This document shows positions 8,879 through 17,059 of a DNA stretch of 64,000 bases, in pieces. Every line of letters starts with the position of its first letter. Position 1 is the first letter of the stretch. The stretch comes from Bradyrhizobium sp. RP6 (lineage in GTDB: Bacteria > Pseudomonadota > Alphaproteobacteria > Rhizobiales > Xanthobacteraceae). The DNA lies in assembly GCF_003837805.1 (NCBI RefSeq), contig NZ_RQIT01000015.1:62001-126000 (forward strand), written 5' to 3'. The notes below the pieces were generated by a model. The model made no database searches. It was not told the DNA's origin and saw only the letters and a list, made by a program, of their open reading frames with translations. The translations under genes and the position numbers were made by a program.

Positions 8879-9802
8879 ATGCGTATCCTCGTGGTCGGCG
8901 CCGGCGCCATCGGCGGCTATTTTGGTGGCAGGCTGTTGCAGGCCGGCCACGACGTCACCTTCCTGGTCCGGCCACGGCGCGCTGGCGAGCTCGCGAGCGC
9001 CGGCCTCGTCATCAAGAGCCCGAACGGCGACGTGACCTTAAAGAATCCGCCGACCGTGCAGGCGGACGCGCTCAGGGATAAGTTCGACGTCGTGCTCCTG
9101 AGCTGCAAGGCGTTCGACCTCGACGACGCCATCAAGTCGTTCGCCGCGGCGGTCGGACCGAACACCGCGATCATTCCGATGCTCAACGGCATGAAGCAGC
9201 TCGACACCCTGGATGCCAGGTTCGGCAACGAGCGCGTGCTCGGCGGCCTCTGCGCCATTGCGGCGACCTTGAACGAGAAGCGCGAGGTGGTGCAGCTCCA
9301 GCCGATGCAGTCGATCAATTACGGCGAGCGCGACGGCAAGATGTCGGACCGGGTGAAGGCGATCGATGAAGCCTTCAAGAGCGGCATCACTGGCGCGACC
9401 GCCAGCCAGAACATCATGCAGGACATGTGGGAGAAGTGGGTTTTCCTCTCCTCGCTCGCGGCATCCACCAGCCTGATGCGTGCCTCGGTCGGTGACATCC
9501 TTGCGGCTCCGGGCGGCCGGGATTTCCTGCTCGGCATGCTGGACGAGACCAGTGCGGTCGCCGCCGCGTCGGGCTATCCGCCAGGTGGCCCTTTCTTCGA
9601 GCGGGTGAAAGGCAACCTCACCGCCGAAGGCTCGCCTATGACGGCCTCGATGTTCCGCGACATCAAGGCAGGCCTGCCGGTCGAGGCCGATCACGTGATC
9701 GGCGATCTCATCGCGCGCGCCGATGCGGCCAAGGTGCCGGTGCCGAAGCTGCGCATCGCGTACACGCATCTGAAGGCATATGAGAAGCAGCGCGCTAGCT
9801 AG
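8879..9802 (+). CDS. Ketopantoate reductase family protein (2-dehydropantoate 2-reductase)
   Basis: A 307-residue NADP-dependent oxidoreductase. The N-terminal Rossmann motif is GAGAIGGYFGGRL (residues 7-19), VVLLSCKAFD and PMLNGMKQLD follow, and the C-terminal helical domain contains TASMFRDIKAGLPVEADHVI, where the E and D of this family's substrate pocket are found. The family reduces 2-dehydropantoate to pantoate in coenzyme A synthesis, but paralogues are common in rhizobia, so the panE symbol is not assigned. The ATG at 8879 is well placed. Confidence 0.85.
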   Translation: MRILVVGAGAIGGYFGGRLLQAGHDVTFLVRPRRAGELASAGLVIKSPNGDVTLKNPPTVQADALRDKFDVVLLSCKAFDLDDAIKSFAAAVGPNTAIIPMLNGMKQLDTLDARFGNERVLGGLCAIAATLNEKREVVQLQPMQSINYGERDGKMSDRVKAIDEAFKSGITGATASQNIMQDMWEKWVFLSSLAASTSLMRASVGDILAAPGGRDFLLGMLDETSAVAAASGYPPGGPFFERVKGNLTAEGSPMTASMFRDIKAGLPVEADHVIGDLIARADAAKVPVPKLRIAYTHLKAYEKQRAS

Positions 9803-9816
9803 CCACGCCCTCCGTT

Positions 9817-9961
9817 GTCGTCCCGGGGCGCGCGTAGCGTGAACCCGGGACCGATAGCCACAGGATTGAGTCGTCACGCAAGCTGATCACCACTAGCCCT
9901 CGCCAAACCACGCCCTGTGGTTATGGATCCCGGGCTCGCGCTTTGCGCGACCCGGGATGAC
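9817..9961. repeat. Family C palindromic repeat
   Basis: A composite inverted repeat of about 145 bases: GTCGTCCCGGGGCGCGC and GAACCCGGGACCGATAGCC on the left, GTGGTTATGGATCCCGGGC and GCGACCCGGGATGACG on the right. It fills the gap between the convergent ketopantoate reductase and cytochrome genes. A second member is at 58639-58768. Confidence 0.7.
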
Positions 9962-9988
9962 GGGTTGTGTTTGCCGCAGCGTCCCGTG

Positions 9989-10567
9989 CTATTTCAAATT
10001 CGCGAGATAGTGTGAGACGGCCGTGATCTCTTCGTCGCTCATGTGATAGGCGACATCGGCCATTGCCGCGACGCCGCCACCGACGCGCTGGCCGGCCTTG
10101 TAGTCATGTAACGCCTTGACGAGATATTCCTCGCGTTGCCCCGCGAGCCGCGCGACCGCCTTGGTGCCGGCATAGCTGTCCGTGTGGCATGAAGCGCAGC
10201 GGCGGCCGGCGGCAACCTGCGCACCCTTCTTCGACAGGTCCGGATCTCCGTCCTCGGCGCCCTTCGGCGACGTCAGCGAAGAAAAATAGGCGCCGAAATT
10301 GCGGATGTCCTCGTTGGTCATCTCCTCGACGATCGGCTGCATCTGCTCGTTCTTGCGCGAGCCGGCGCGGAAGAACACCAGCTGCCATTGCAGGAATTGA
10401 TCGGGCTGACCGGCCAGCGAGGGGATGTTCTCGGTCTGCGAGATGCCGTTCTCGCCGTGGCAGCCTGAGCAGACGGCGGCCTTCTCCTTGATCGCGGCAT
10501 TGTCGGCGGCCTGGGCCGGAACGAATAGTAGCGTCGCAGATAGAATTCCGAACCGAACGGTCCGCAT
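9989..10567 (-). CDS. Dihaem cytochrome c4-type protein
   Basis: A 192-residue exported cytochrome with two covalent haem sites: CSGCH at residues 33-37 and CASCH at 124-128. A signal peptide ends around AQA (residue 20). Methionines in NEQMQPIV (about 77) and near the C-terminus (VAYHMSDEE) are candidate sixth ligands. The two-domain arrangement matches cytochrome c4, a periplasmic electron carrier. It lies 186 bases downstream of the sorbosone dehydrogenase-like gene on the same strand, so it may accept electrons from that enzyme; this is inference. A family B repeat separates the two. Confidence 0.88.
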   Translation of the reverse strand: MRTVRFGILSATLLFVPAQAADNAAIKEKAAVCSGCHGENGISQTENIPSLAGQPDQFLQWQLVFFRAGSRKNEQMQPIVEEMTNEDIRNFGAYFSSLTSPKGAEDGDPDLSKKGAQVAAGRRCASCHTDSYAGTKAVARLAGQREEYLVKALHDYKAGQRVGGGVAAMADVAYHMSDEEITAVSHYLANLK

Positions 10568-10584
10568 GGCTGACTTCTCCAGCT

Positions 10585-10671
10585 GTCATTGCCGGGCTTG
10601 ACCCGGCAATCCATCCCTGTTGCAGAGGGTTTCTCGTATGATGGATGCCCGGATCAAGTCCGGGCATGACG
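10585..10671. repeat. Family B palindromic repeat
   Basis: An inverted repeat of about 87 bases with GTCATTGCCGGGCTTGACCC at one end and GATCAAGTCCGGGCATGAC at the other, between the cytochrome and dehydrogenase genes. A second member is at 15483-15563. Confidence 0.7.
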
Positions 10672-10753
10672 AACCTGTTCCGCGGCGAGCACGCCGCGTC
10701 AAGCAAAGAGGCTGCGGCCATCGCGCGGTCGCAGCCTCACATCGTGTCGCGCG

Positions 10754-12034
10754 CTACTTCTTGCTGTAGCTGATGCGGTAGATCGCGCCGGCCCAGTCGT
10801 CGGCGACGAGGATCGACCCATCCTTGGCGAGGATGATGTCGTTGGGACGGCCGAGATAGCCCTGGTCGCCCTCGAGCCAGCCGGAGGCGAAGATCTCCTG
10901 CTTGGGGTTCTTGCCGTCGGGCCCGACGATCACGCGCACGATGCGCGCGCCCTGGTACTTGTGGCGATTCCAGGAGCCGTGCTCGGCGATCAGGATGTTG
11001 TTCTTGTACTCGGCGGGGAATTGATCGCCGGTATAGAACTTCATGCCGAGCGGAGCGACATGCGCACCGAGATTCAGCACCGGCGGCGTGAACTCGGAGC
11101 ACTTGTGGCCCATCGCGAACTTGTCATCAGGAAGGTTGCCCTGGTGGCAATAGGGATAGCCGAAATGCTCGCCGATCCTGTTGATCATGTTCAGTTTGTC
11201 CGAGGGCAGATCGTCGCTGATCCAGTCGCGGGCATTCTCGGTGAACCAGAGCTTGCCGGTGCGCGGATCGACGTCGCCGCCGACCGAGTTACGGACGCCG
11301 AGCGCCCAGATTTCGGCGTTGCCGGTCTTGGGATCGACGCGGCGGATCTGCGACACGCTGGTCGGCGGGATGCCGATGTTGAAGGGCGGTCCGAACGGCA
11401 GGAAGAACCAGCCCTCCTTGTCGACTGCGATGTATTTCCAGCCATGCGCGGCATAGGACGGCATGTCGTCATAGACGACCTTGCCCTGGCCGAGATTGTC
11501 GAGATTGGCTTCGGCGTTGTCGTAGCGGATCAGCTTGTCGACGGCGATGACATAGAGCGCGCCGTCCTTGAAGGCGAGACCGGTGGGCATGTTCAGCCCC
11601 TTGAGGACGGTCTTGACCTCCTTCTTTCCGTTGTTGTCCTTGATGGCGTAGACGTTGCCGAGGCCGAACGAGCCGACGAACAGCGTGCCTTTGTCACCCC
11701 AGGCCATCTGCCGCGCGGCCAGCACGCCCGAGGCATAGACCTCGATCTTGAAGCCCGGCGGCAGCTTGATCTTCTTGACGATGCTCGCGAGCTCGGCGTC
11801 GGAGGCGCCGGTCGGCGGGCCCGAGGGCGGCGCGAGGCCCTTCTGCGCCTCGGTCTCGTCGCCGAGGAACCAGTCGTCCGGCGGATGGGTCCAGAACTCC
11901 TTGGTGCCGGATTCGTATTTCTTCAGCGGCTTGCTCTTGTCCTGCTGCTGCGCATGGCCGGCGCTGGTCCCCGCGAGAAGGGCAACCGCTGCAAGCGCCA
12001 GAACGGATTGAAAGACGGATCGATGGAATTTCAT
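10754..12034 (-). CDS. Sorbosone dehydrogenase / PQQ-type sugar dehydrogenase family protein
   Basis: A 426-residue exported protein. A signal peptide spans residues 1-28 (ending GTSAGHAQ) and the mature protein has the beta-propeller pattern of the L-sorbosone/glucose dehydrogenase family, with repeated blades such as GTLFVGSFGLGNVYAI, RRVDPKTGNAEIWALGVRN and GSILVADDWAGAIYRI. Related enzymes oxidise aldoses or sorbosone in the periplasm with PQQ, and some homologues contain haem. Substrate and cofactor are not proven by sequence. The cytochrome c downstream supports an oxidase role. A strong hairpin lies upstream at 12101-12131. Confidence 0.82.
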   Translation of the reverse strand: MKFHRSVFQSVLALAAVALLAGTSAGHAQQQDKSKPLKKYESGTKEFWTHPPDDWFLGDETEAQKGLAPPSGPPTGASDAELASIVKKIKLPPGFKIEVYASGVLAARQMAWGDKGTLFVGSFGLGNVYAIKDNNGKKEVKTVLKGLNMPTGLAFKDGALYVIAVDKLIRYDNAEANLDNLGQGKVVYDDMPSYAAHGWKYIAVDKEGWFFLPFGPPFNIGIPPTSVSQIRRVDPKTGNAEIWALGVRNSVGGDVDPRTGKLWFTENARDWISDDLPSDKLNMINRIGEHFGYPYCHQGNLPDDKFAMGHKCSEFTPPVLNLGAHVAPLGMKFYTGDQFPAEYKNNILIAEHGSWNRHKYQGARIVRVIVGPDGKNPKQEIFASGWLEGDQGYLGRPNDIILAKDGSILVADDWAGAIYRISYSKK

Positions 12035-12100
12035 CGCGTCACTCCCCTAAGGCAGCCGTCAGGGCTGCGCGTTATTTTGGTTTTGCCAGTCGAGGCGAAG

Positions 12101-12131
12101 TTTTGGGTCTGTCAGAACGACAGACCCAAAA
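12101..12131. promoter_or_regulatory. Perfect 13-bp hairpin upstream of sorbosone dehydrogenase gene
   Basis: TTTTGGGTCTGTC (12101-12113) and its exact complement GACAGACCCAAAA (12119-12131) flank a five-base loop. It lies 67 bases upstream of the minus-strand dehydrogenase start. With A and T runs at either end it resembles a bidirectional intrinsic terminator, but there is no gene next to it that needs one, so a leader or operator role is also possible. Confidence 0.6.
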
Positions 12132-12313
12132 AGGTTAGCACATCTGCGAACGGTGAGAAGCGCGCCTGCATCGCCTTCGCGCCCCGAGAAAATTGAGACA
12201 GAATGTCAATGAAGGAGCGAACGCCGCGACAACAACGCTCTCGCTGCAGCGCGGAATCAAGGTGGCGCGCGGATCGTCTTGCCGGCGGCACGAGGGATGG
12301 CTCATGCAAAAAC

Positions 12314-12340
12314 GCGAAAACAACCCCATGCACAGTAGAA
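12314..12340. repeat. 27-base shared element, copy 1
   Basis: A 27-base word beginning GCGAAAACAACCCC and ending CACAGTAGAA is identical to the sequence at 46509-46535, in an unrelated gap 34 kb away. The flanks differ, so the conserved unit is short. Function unknown. Confidence 0.7.
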
Positions 12341-12414
12341 CGGCTCAGGCTGGCCCGCTCCCGGTGAGACCGGACAGACATCTGAATCGTCGAGTAAAAT
12401 AGCGATCGCAGCGT

Positions 12415-13401
12415 TTACGAGGCGACGGGGTAGGGGCCGTCGTCGAACACCGTGTCATGATAGCCCTTCGACCCGATCTCGCGTGCCAGCATGCTGCGAT
12501 AATCGCGGTCGCCCTGCAGGCTGCGCAGCACATGCGCGAAGTCGAATTCGGGCCGCCAGCCCAGCTCGCGCCGCGCGCGGTCGTTGACATAGACGCGGTC
12601 GATCGCGGGGAAGAGCCGCCAGCCGCGCGCCGCATAGAGCTGCGCGCATTCCGGATAGAGCTCGCACACCACGCCCGCCGCGTCGCGCGCGAGCGCGGCG
12701 AGATGACGCTGATCGAACGGGCTGGTGGCCGAGACGATGTAGCGGGCGAAGCCGATTCTGGCCGCGCGTTCGACGGCGAGCAGATGCGCGCTCACGGCGT
12801 CCGCGATATCCAGCCGGCGATAGAGCAGCTCGTTGGCCTGCGCGTTCTCGAGCGCGTAGGCCGACCGCATCGAGGGATCGTCGTCGTCCTCGGGAAAGAA
12901 GCGCGAGGTCCGCAAGACCACGACGGGCAAACCGCGCTCGCGAAAGAACAGCTCGCAGAGGCTCTCGGCCATCAGCTTGGTGGTGCCGTAGATGTTCTTC
13001 GGGATGCACGGCAGATCCTCGGTGACCCACACCGCGGCCTGCCCCGCCTCGGGGCGCAACTGCGAGCCGAACGCGCTGGTGGTGCTGGTGAAGACGAAGC
13101 TCCTCACGCCGGCCGCCGCGGCCGCCTCGAGCAGGTTGAGCGTGCCCGTGACGTTGGTATCGACGAAGTCCTGCTTGGAGTGGGTCGCCACATGCGGCTT
13201 GTGCAGCGTCGCGGTGTGGATGACGGCGGTGACGCCGTCCATCTGCTCGCGCACGAAGACGGGATCAACGATCGAGCCGACCGCGTCGGTGAAGTGGGAA
13301 GGCTTGAGATCGAGGCCGCGCACGGAGGAACCACGGCCGCGGAGCGTCCGCAAGAGGGCCTCTCCGAGGTGGCCTGCGCTGCCGGTGATCAGTATTGACA
13401 T
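12415..13401 (-). CDS. NAD(P)-dependent epimerase/dehydratase family protein
   Basis: A 328-residue extended short-chain dehydrogenase. The Rossmann motif GSAGHLGEALLR is at the N-terminus and the catalytic YxxxK appears as YGTTKLMAE, preceded by TSTTSAFGS, where the active-site serine/threonine sits. The C-terminal part binds substrate (GWRPEFDFAHVLRSL). Such enzymes epimerise or reduce nucleotide sugars or related carbonyls; the substrate is not recognisable. The ATG at 13401 (MSILITG) was chosen because it starts just before the first beta strand; an upstream start would add 14 residues. Confidence 0.8.
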   Translation of the reverse strand: MSILITGSAGHLGEALLRTLRGRGSSVRGLDLKPSHFTDAVGSIVDPVFVREQMDGVTAVIHTATLHKPHVATHSKQDFVDTNVTGTLNLLEAAAAAGVRSFVFTSTTSAFGSQLRPEAGQAAVWVTEDLPCIPKNIYGTTKLMAESLCELFFRERGLPVVVLRTSRFFPEDDDDPSMRSAYALENAQANELLYRRLDIADAVSAHLLAVERAARIGFARYIVSATSPFDQRHLAALARDAAGVVCELYPECAQLYAARGWRLFPAIDRVYVNDRARRELGWRPEFDFAHVLRSLQGDRDYRSMLAREIGSKGYHDTVFDDGPYPVAS

Positions 13402-13480
13402 GCAAAACTCAACAATACAGCCGTCAGCGGCGCGGAAAACCACGGCCCGACCCGGTTCGGCTGGATGCTCTGGGAAAAAT

Positions 13481-13555
<75 letters not shown>

Positions 13556-13811
13556 ATCCTGTGTCGGTCGCGTGACGCGCCGGCAACGGCTGTCGTATGC
13601 CAAAAGCGGGAGGGGAATGCAACAGCTACTGGCGGCATCAATTCGCAATCGGAGGCCCCATATGGAGCCCTATTGGGACCAAACCGCCCGAAAGTGCCCC
13701 GGAACCGGCGAATCGGGTCGCCTGGATTGAAATTCGGCCCATTCGGCCCAATTTAGGTGCCGACAACAAGCATATGATGTAGCGGCGTGCTAAAGAGCCG
13801 CCATTCCAGAC

Positions 13812-14750
13812 ATGACGAGGAATCCCGTGACGATCATCGACCAGGGTAACGGAGCGGCGGGCCCGGCTGCGGCCGACCTGATCAAGGACACCACCACCCA
13901 GACCTTCGTGAAGGACGTGATCGAGGAATCGAAGCGCCAGCCGGTGCTGATCGATTTCTGGGCGGAGTGGTGCGGCCCCTGCAAGCAGCTCACCCCCGTG
14001 CTGGAGAAGGCCGTGAAGGCGGCCAAGGGCAAGGTCAAGCTGGTCAAGATGAACATCGACCAGCATCCGGCGATCCCGGGCCAGATGGGCATTCAGTCGA
14101 TCCCGGCCGTGATCGCCTTCGTCAACGGCCAGCCAGCCGACGGCTTCATGGGCGCGGTGCCCGAGAGCCAGATCAATGCCTTCATCGAGCGGCTGACCAA
14201 GGGCGTCACCGCGCCGGGCGAGGTCAACGTCGCCGAGATCGTGCAGGAAGCCGAAGCGGTGCTCGCCGAGGGCGACACGGCGGCGGCAGCGCAGATCTAT
14301 GCCGAGGCGCTGCAGCACGATTCGACCAATATCGCGGCACTCGCGGGCCTCGCGAAGTGCTACGCCGTCTCCGGCGCGATGGAGCAGGCCAAGCAGACAC
14401 TGACCATGGTCCCGGAATCCAAGCGCAACGATCCGGCCGTGAAGGCCGTGCAGACCGCGATCGATCTCGCCGAGCAGGCGAAATCCCTTGGACCGGTCGC
14501 CGAGCTGGAACAGAAAGTCGCCGCAAACCCGCTCGATCATCAGGCCAGATTCGACCTCGCCACCGCGCTCAATGCGCAGGGCAATCGCGCGGCGGCGACC
14601 GAGCAGCTGCTCGAGATCATCAAGCGCGACCGCAAGTGGAACGACGACGGCGCCCGCAAGCAGCTGGTGCAGTTCTTCGAGGCCTGGGGCGGCACGGATG
14701 ATGCAACCGTCGAGGGGCGGAAACGTTTGTCGACGATCCTGTTTTCATAG
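13812..14750 (+). CDS. Thioredoxin-TPR co-chaperone (CnoX/YbbN-like)
   Basis: A 312-residue protein with an N-terminal thioredoxin domain (about residues 20-125) carrying an intact active site WCGPC, followed by a helical TPR-type region (about 140-312). This layout is that of CnoX/YbbN, a holdase that protects cysteines from overoxidation and hands substrates to GroEL. Unlike E. coli CnoX, both active-site cysteines are present, so redox activity is plausible. It is followed after 32 bases by the Lon-domain gene, and both deal with protein quality control. Confidence 0.88.
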   Translation: MTRNPVTIIDQGNGAAGPAAADLIKDTTTQTFVKDVIEESKRQPVLIDFWAEWCGPCKQLTPVLEKAVKAAKGKVKLVKMNIDQHPAIPGQMGIQSIPAVIAFVNGQPADGFMGAVPESQINAFIERLTKGVTAPGEVNVAEIVQEAEAVLAEGDTAAAAQIYAEALQHDSTNIAALAGLAKCYAVSGAMEQAKQTLTMVPESKRNDPAVKAVQTAIDLAEQAKSLGPVAELEQKVAANPLDHQARFDLATALNAQGNRAAATEQLLEIIKRDRKWNDDGARKQLVQFFEAWGGTDDATVEGRKRLSTILFS

Positions 14751-14782
14751 GGACGTGCTGGCGACGCCAGGGGACCGGGCAG

Positions 14783-15460
14783 ATGCCGATCAACATCGAA
14801 TATCGCGGGCCCGCCGACCTTCCGGAGATCATTCCGGTGTTTCCGCTGCCCGGCGCGCTGCTGCTGCCCCGCGGCCAGATGCCGCTCAACATCTTCGAGC
14901 CGCGCTACCTTGCGATGGTCGACGATTCCTTCCGCGACGGGCATCGCCTGATCGGCATGATCCAGCCCGACGTGGCGCATTCGCCGAAGAATTCCGACAA
15001 GCCGGCGCTGTTCCGCGTCGGCTGCGTCGGCCGCATCACGCAGCTCGCCGAATCCGGCGACGGCCGCTACATCCTCGAGCTCACCGGCGTCGCGCGCTTC
15101 AAGGTTGTCGAGGAGCTCGAAGTGCTGACCGCCTACCGGCAGTGCAAGGTGGACTTCTTCGCCTTCGTCGACGACTTCACCGCGCGCATGGGCGAGGAGG
15201 AGGTCGATCGGGAAGCGCTGCTGGCCGTGCTGGCCGACTTCCTGAAGGCCAACAATCTCAAGGTCGACTGGGAAGGCGTCGAGAGCGCGCCTAACGAGGC
15301 GCTCGTCAACGCGCTGGCGATGATGTCGCCCTATGGCCCCGCGGAGAAGCAGGCGATGCTGGAGGCGCCCGACCTGAAGACCCGCGCCGAGATCCTGATC
15401 GCCGTCACTGAGATGGACCTCGCCAAGAAGCGCACCAGCGGCGATCCGCCGCTGCAGTGA
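14783..15460 (+). CDS. Lon protease substrate-binding (LAN) domain protein
   Basis: A 225-residue protein made of the N-terminal domain of Lon without the ATPase or protease. FPLPGALLLPRGQMPLNIFEPRYLAMVDD near residue 23 is the usual signature. Such stand-alone proteins are conserved in alphaproteobacteria and may act as adaptors or peptide-binding proteins; no enzymatic activity is expected. A GGGGAC ribosome site precedes the ATG. It is probably co-transcribed with the thioredoxin-TPR gene upstream, 32 bases away. Confidence 0.88.
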   Translation: MPINIEYRGPADLPEIIPVFPLPGALLLPRGQMPLNIFEPRYLAMVDDSFRDGHRLIGMIQPDVAHSPKNSDKPALFRVGCVGRITQLAESGDGRYILELTGVARFKVVEELEVLTAYRQCKVDFFAFVDDFTARMGEEEVDREALLAVLADFLKANNLKVDWEGVESAPNEALVNALAMMSPYGPAEKQAMLEAPDLKTRAEILIAVTEMDLAKKRTSGDPPLQ

Positions 15461-15482
15461 GACGGTAGGTACTACAAGCGCC

Positions 15483-15563
15483 GTCATGCCCGGGCTTGAC
15501 CCGGGCATCCACGTCTTTGCCACACAGAAGAACGTGGATGGCTGGGACAAGCCCGGCCATGAC
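15483..15563. repeat. Family B palindromic repeat
   Basis: About 80 bases with GTCATGCCCGGGCTTGACCC on the left and GACAAGCCCGGCCATGAC on the right, and inner arms CCACGTCTTT/AAGAACGTGG. It lies between the convergent Lon-domain and cytochrome b561 genes. Confidence 0.75.
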
Positions 15564-15589
15564 GAGAAGGAAGTGTAACCTTCAAAATT

Positions 15590-16177
15590 CTACGAATGAT
15601 GCCGGATGCGCTTGCGTCCGGTGACCATCGCGCGGATCAGGTTCTCGCGCTGCAGAATTCCCATCACCAGCACGCCCAACACGTGCAGCACGACCAGAAC
15701 GATGACCGCGTCCGACGAATAGTGGTGGGTGTCTTCGACCCACCAGACGCCGAAGAAGGTGACGGTCACCGACATCGCGCCCGTGATCGTCGAGACGGCG
15801 AGCGAAGCCAGCAGCGCGACCAGCATCAAACTTCCGGCGGGATTGAGCCCGATATAGCGGCCGGTCATGCCGCGCCGCAGATTCCAGAGATAGCGAGGCG
15901 ACGCGCGAAGCCTGACGCCGAGCATCCGGAAGCGCGAATAGCGGCTCCCCGCGAAGCCCCAGAGCAGGCGGAAAGCGATCAGGCCGATGACCGCATAGCC
16001 GACGATGCGGTGAACGCCGTCATGCACGGTCGGCGTGAACCACGCGATCACGACCGAGATCGCGAGAACCCAGTGCCAGAGGCGCAGCGGGAGGTCCCAG
16101 ACCGCGACCGTCCGCGAGACGAGTCGATTCGCGGGTGTCCCGTCGGACACCCCGCGCTCTTCCGGCACTTGTTTCAT
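15590..16177 (-). CDS. Cytochrome b561-type membrane protein
   Basis: A 195-residue integral membrane protein with four hydrophobic segments. Histidines placed for two b haems are in LPLRLWHWVLA, HDGVHRIVGY, DTHHYSSDAV and LVVLHVLGVL. The pattern fits the cytochrome b561/Ni-Fe hydrogenase b-type family, which passes electrons between quinone and periplasmic partners. The ATG at 16177 was preferred over a TTG at 16186. It directly follows the PepSY-like gene, a pairing that suggests a periplasmic partner protein for the cytochrome. Confidence 0.83.
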   Translation of the reverse strand: MKQVPEERGVSDGTPANRLVSRTVAVWDLPLRLWHWVLAISVVIAWFTPTVHDGVHRIVGYAVIGLIAFRLLWGFAGSRYSRFRMLGVRLRASPRYLWNLRRGMTGRYIGLNPAGSLMLVALLASLAVSTITGAMSVTVTFFGVWWVEDTHHYSSDAVIVLVVLHVLGVLVMGILQRENLIRAMVTGRKRIRHHS

Positions 16178-16210
16178 CAAGCCCAATTCGCTTCGGGGCT
16201 CAGGTGCGAT

Positions 16211-16489
16211 CTACTTGGCGATGGTGTGCTTCAGGCTGAGATCTTCGGGGCTGTAGAACAGCTCGTACAGCTTGCCTTCCTTGACGCCATAGACCTCGTA
16301 GCACGAGCCCTCGGCCTTGGAGCGGCGCACCTCATAGCCCGCCGCCTTGGCCTTGGCTTCGGCTTCGCTGGCCGGCTTCCACGACGCCTTGGCGAGCTTG
16401 GTGCAATCCTTGAAACCGTCGGCCATGGCCGCCGATCCCGCGCCAATCCCAATCGTCAGTGCAATGGCAACAACACGAATGACCTTCAC
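16211..16489 (-). CDS. Small periplasmic PepSY-like domain protein
   Basis: A 92-residue exported protein. A signal peptide covers about residues 1-23 (ending SAAMA) and the mature part has two cysteines (DCTKLAK and GSCYEVYGV) and the alternating pattern AAGYEVRRSKAEGSCYEVYG of PepSY-type domains. Proteins like this are often encoded with cytochrome b561, as here, 33 bases upstream. Its molecular role is not established; metal handling or redox partner binding is speculation. Confidence 0.78.
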   Translation of the reverse strand: MKVIRVVAIALTIGIGAGSAAMADGFKDCTKLAKASWKPASEAEAKAKAAGYEVRRSKAEGSCYEVYGVKEGKLYELFYSPEDLSLKHTIAK

Positions 16490-16613
16490 GAAGCTTTCCT
16501 CCTCTCGTGGGCGCCCGCAGAGCCGCGGGGCCCAGCGAAGGAAGCAAAGGAGGAGATGAAGTCAATCGGGCAGGGGCCTGGTTCGCTTTAGATAAGTTCT
16601 AACGTGGCGCGGG

Positions 16614-16964
16614 CTAGTAGCCGGCAACCGCGAGCGCGACCACTGCACCCATGCCGACCCAGCCGAAATGGCGGCCGCGCATGGCGTAGGCGTTGGCGAG
16701 GGCCGCAGCGCCGAACACGATGGCGAGCGTGGCGACGATCCAGTGCCGGGCTAGGCTCGATTCCAGCCGGGGTGCAACCAGCAGCAGCACGCCGCCGCCG
16801 ATCCACGCCACCGTGCCGGCCTGCCACACCAGTCGAATCAGCGTGCGCAGGCGCGCCGGCTCGATGCTGGCGCGGGCGAAGACCTTGGTTTCGCCGAGCA
16901 CGCCGTGGATGAGCGCCAGCACGATCGCGGCGAGGCCGGAACATTGCAGGAGAAGGTCGCGCAT
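16614..16964 (-). CDS. Small membrane protein of unknown function
   Basis: A 116-residue protein with four hydrophobic segments (about residues 5-24, 45-63, 74-92 and 97-115) and a conserved-looking HGVLGETKVF stretch between the first two. No family is recognised with confidence. It is divergent from the TetR regulator with 95 bases between starts, so it is the likely target of that regulator. The ATG at 16964 is the only good start. Confidence 0.7.
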   Translation of the reverse strand: MRDLLLQCSGLAAIVLALIHGVLGETKVFARASIEPARLRTLIRLVWQAGTVAWIGGGVLLLVAPRLESSLARHWIVATLAIVFGAAALANAYAMRGRHFGWVGMGAVVALAVAGY

Positions 16965-17025
16965 GGGGCATGCTCCATCCGTACGGTCCTGTATGGATAT
17001 GCACCCGTTTGCTGGAAGCTGTCAA

Positions 17026-17039
17026 TACATTAGTGTATG
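17026..17039. promoter_or_regulatory. Putative TetR operator
   Basis: ATACATTAGTGTAT is a five-base-arm inverted repeat about 20 bases before the TetR start and about 60 bases before the divergent small membrane gene. A second imperfect palindrome (TCCGTACGG and CTGTATGGA) is close by. Position between a TetR gene and its divergent neighbour is the usual place for an autoregulatory operator. Confidence 0.45.
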
Positions 17040-17059
17040 GACGCCATCTGGAGCCGGAC

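Larger units (their letters stand above)
12035..12414. other. 380-base gap between dehydrogenase and epimerase genes
   Basis: No convincing coding region was found. The gap holds a perfect 13-base-pair hairpin (12101-12131) close to the dehydrogenase start and a 27-base word (12314-12340) that recurs in the mnmE-mnmG gap. The rest has no recognisable element. Confidence 0.6.

Noticed and set aside
12112..12381. Possible small gene in the dehydrogenase-epimerase gap
   Set aside because: Overlaps the hairpin and the shared 27-base word, has no ribosome site or known domain.
13597..13782. Short open frame between tRNA-Gly and the thioredoxin gene
   Set aside because: No motif, and the low-complexity Ile/Pro-rich sequence reflects the promoter region.
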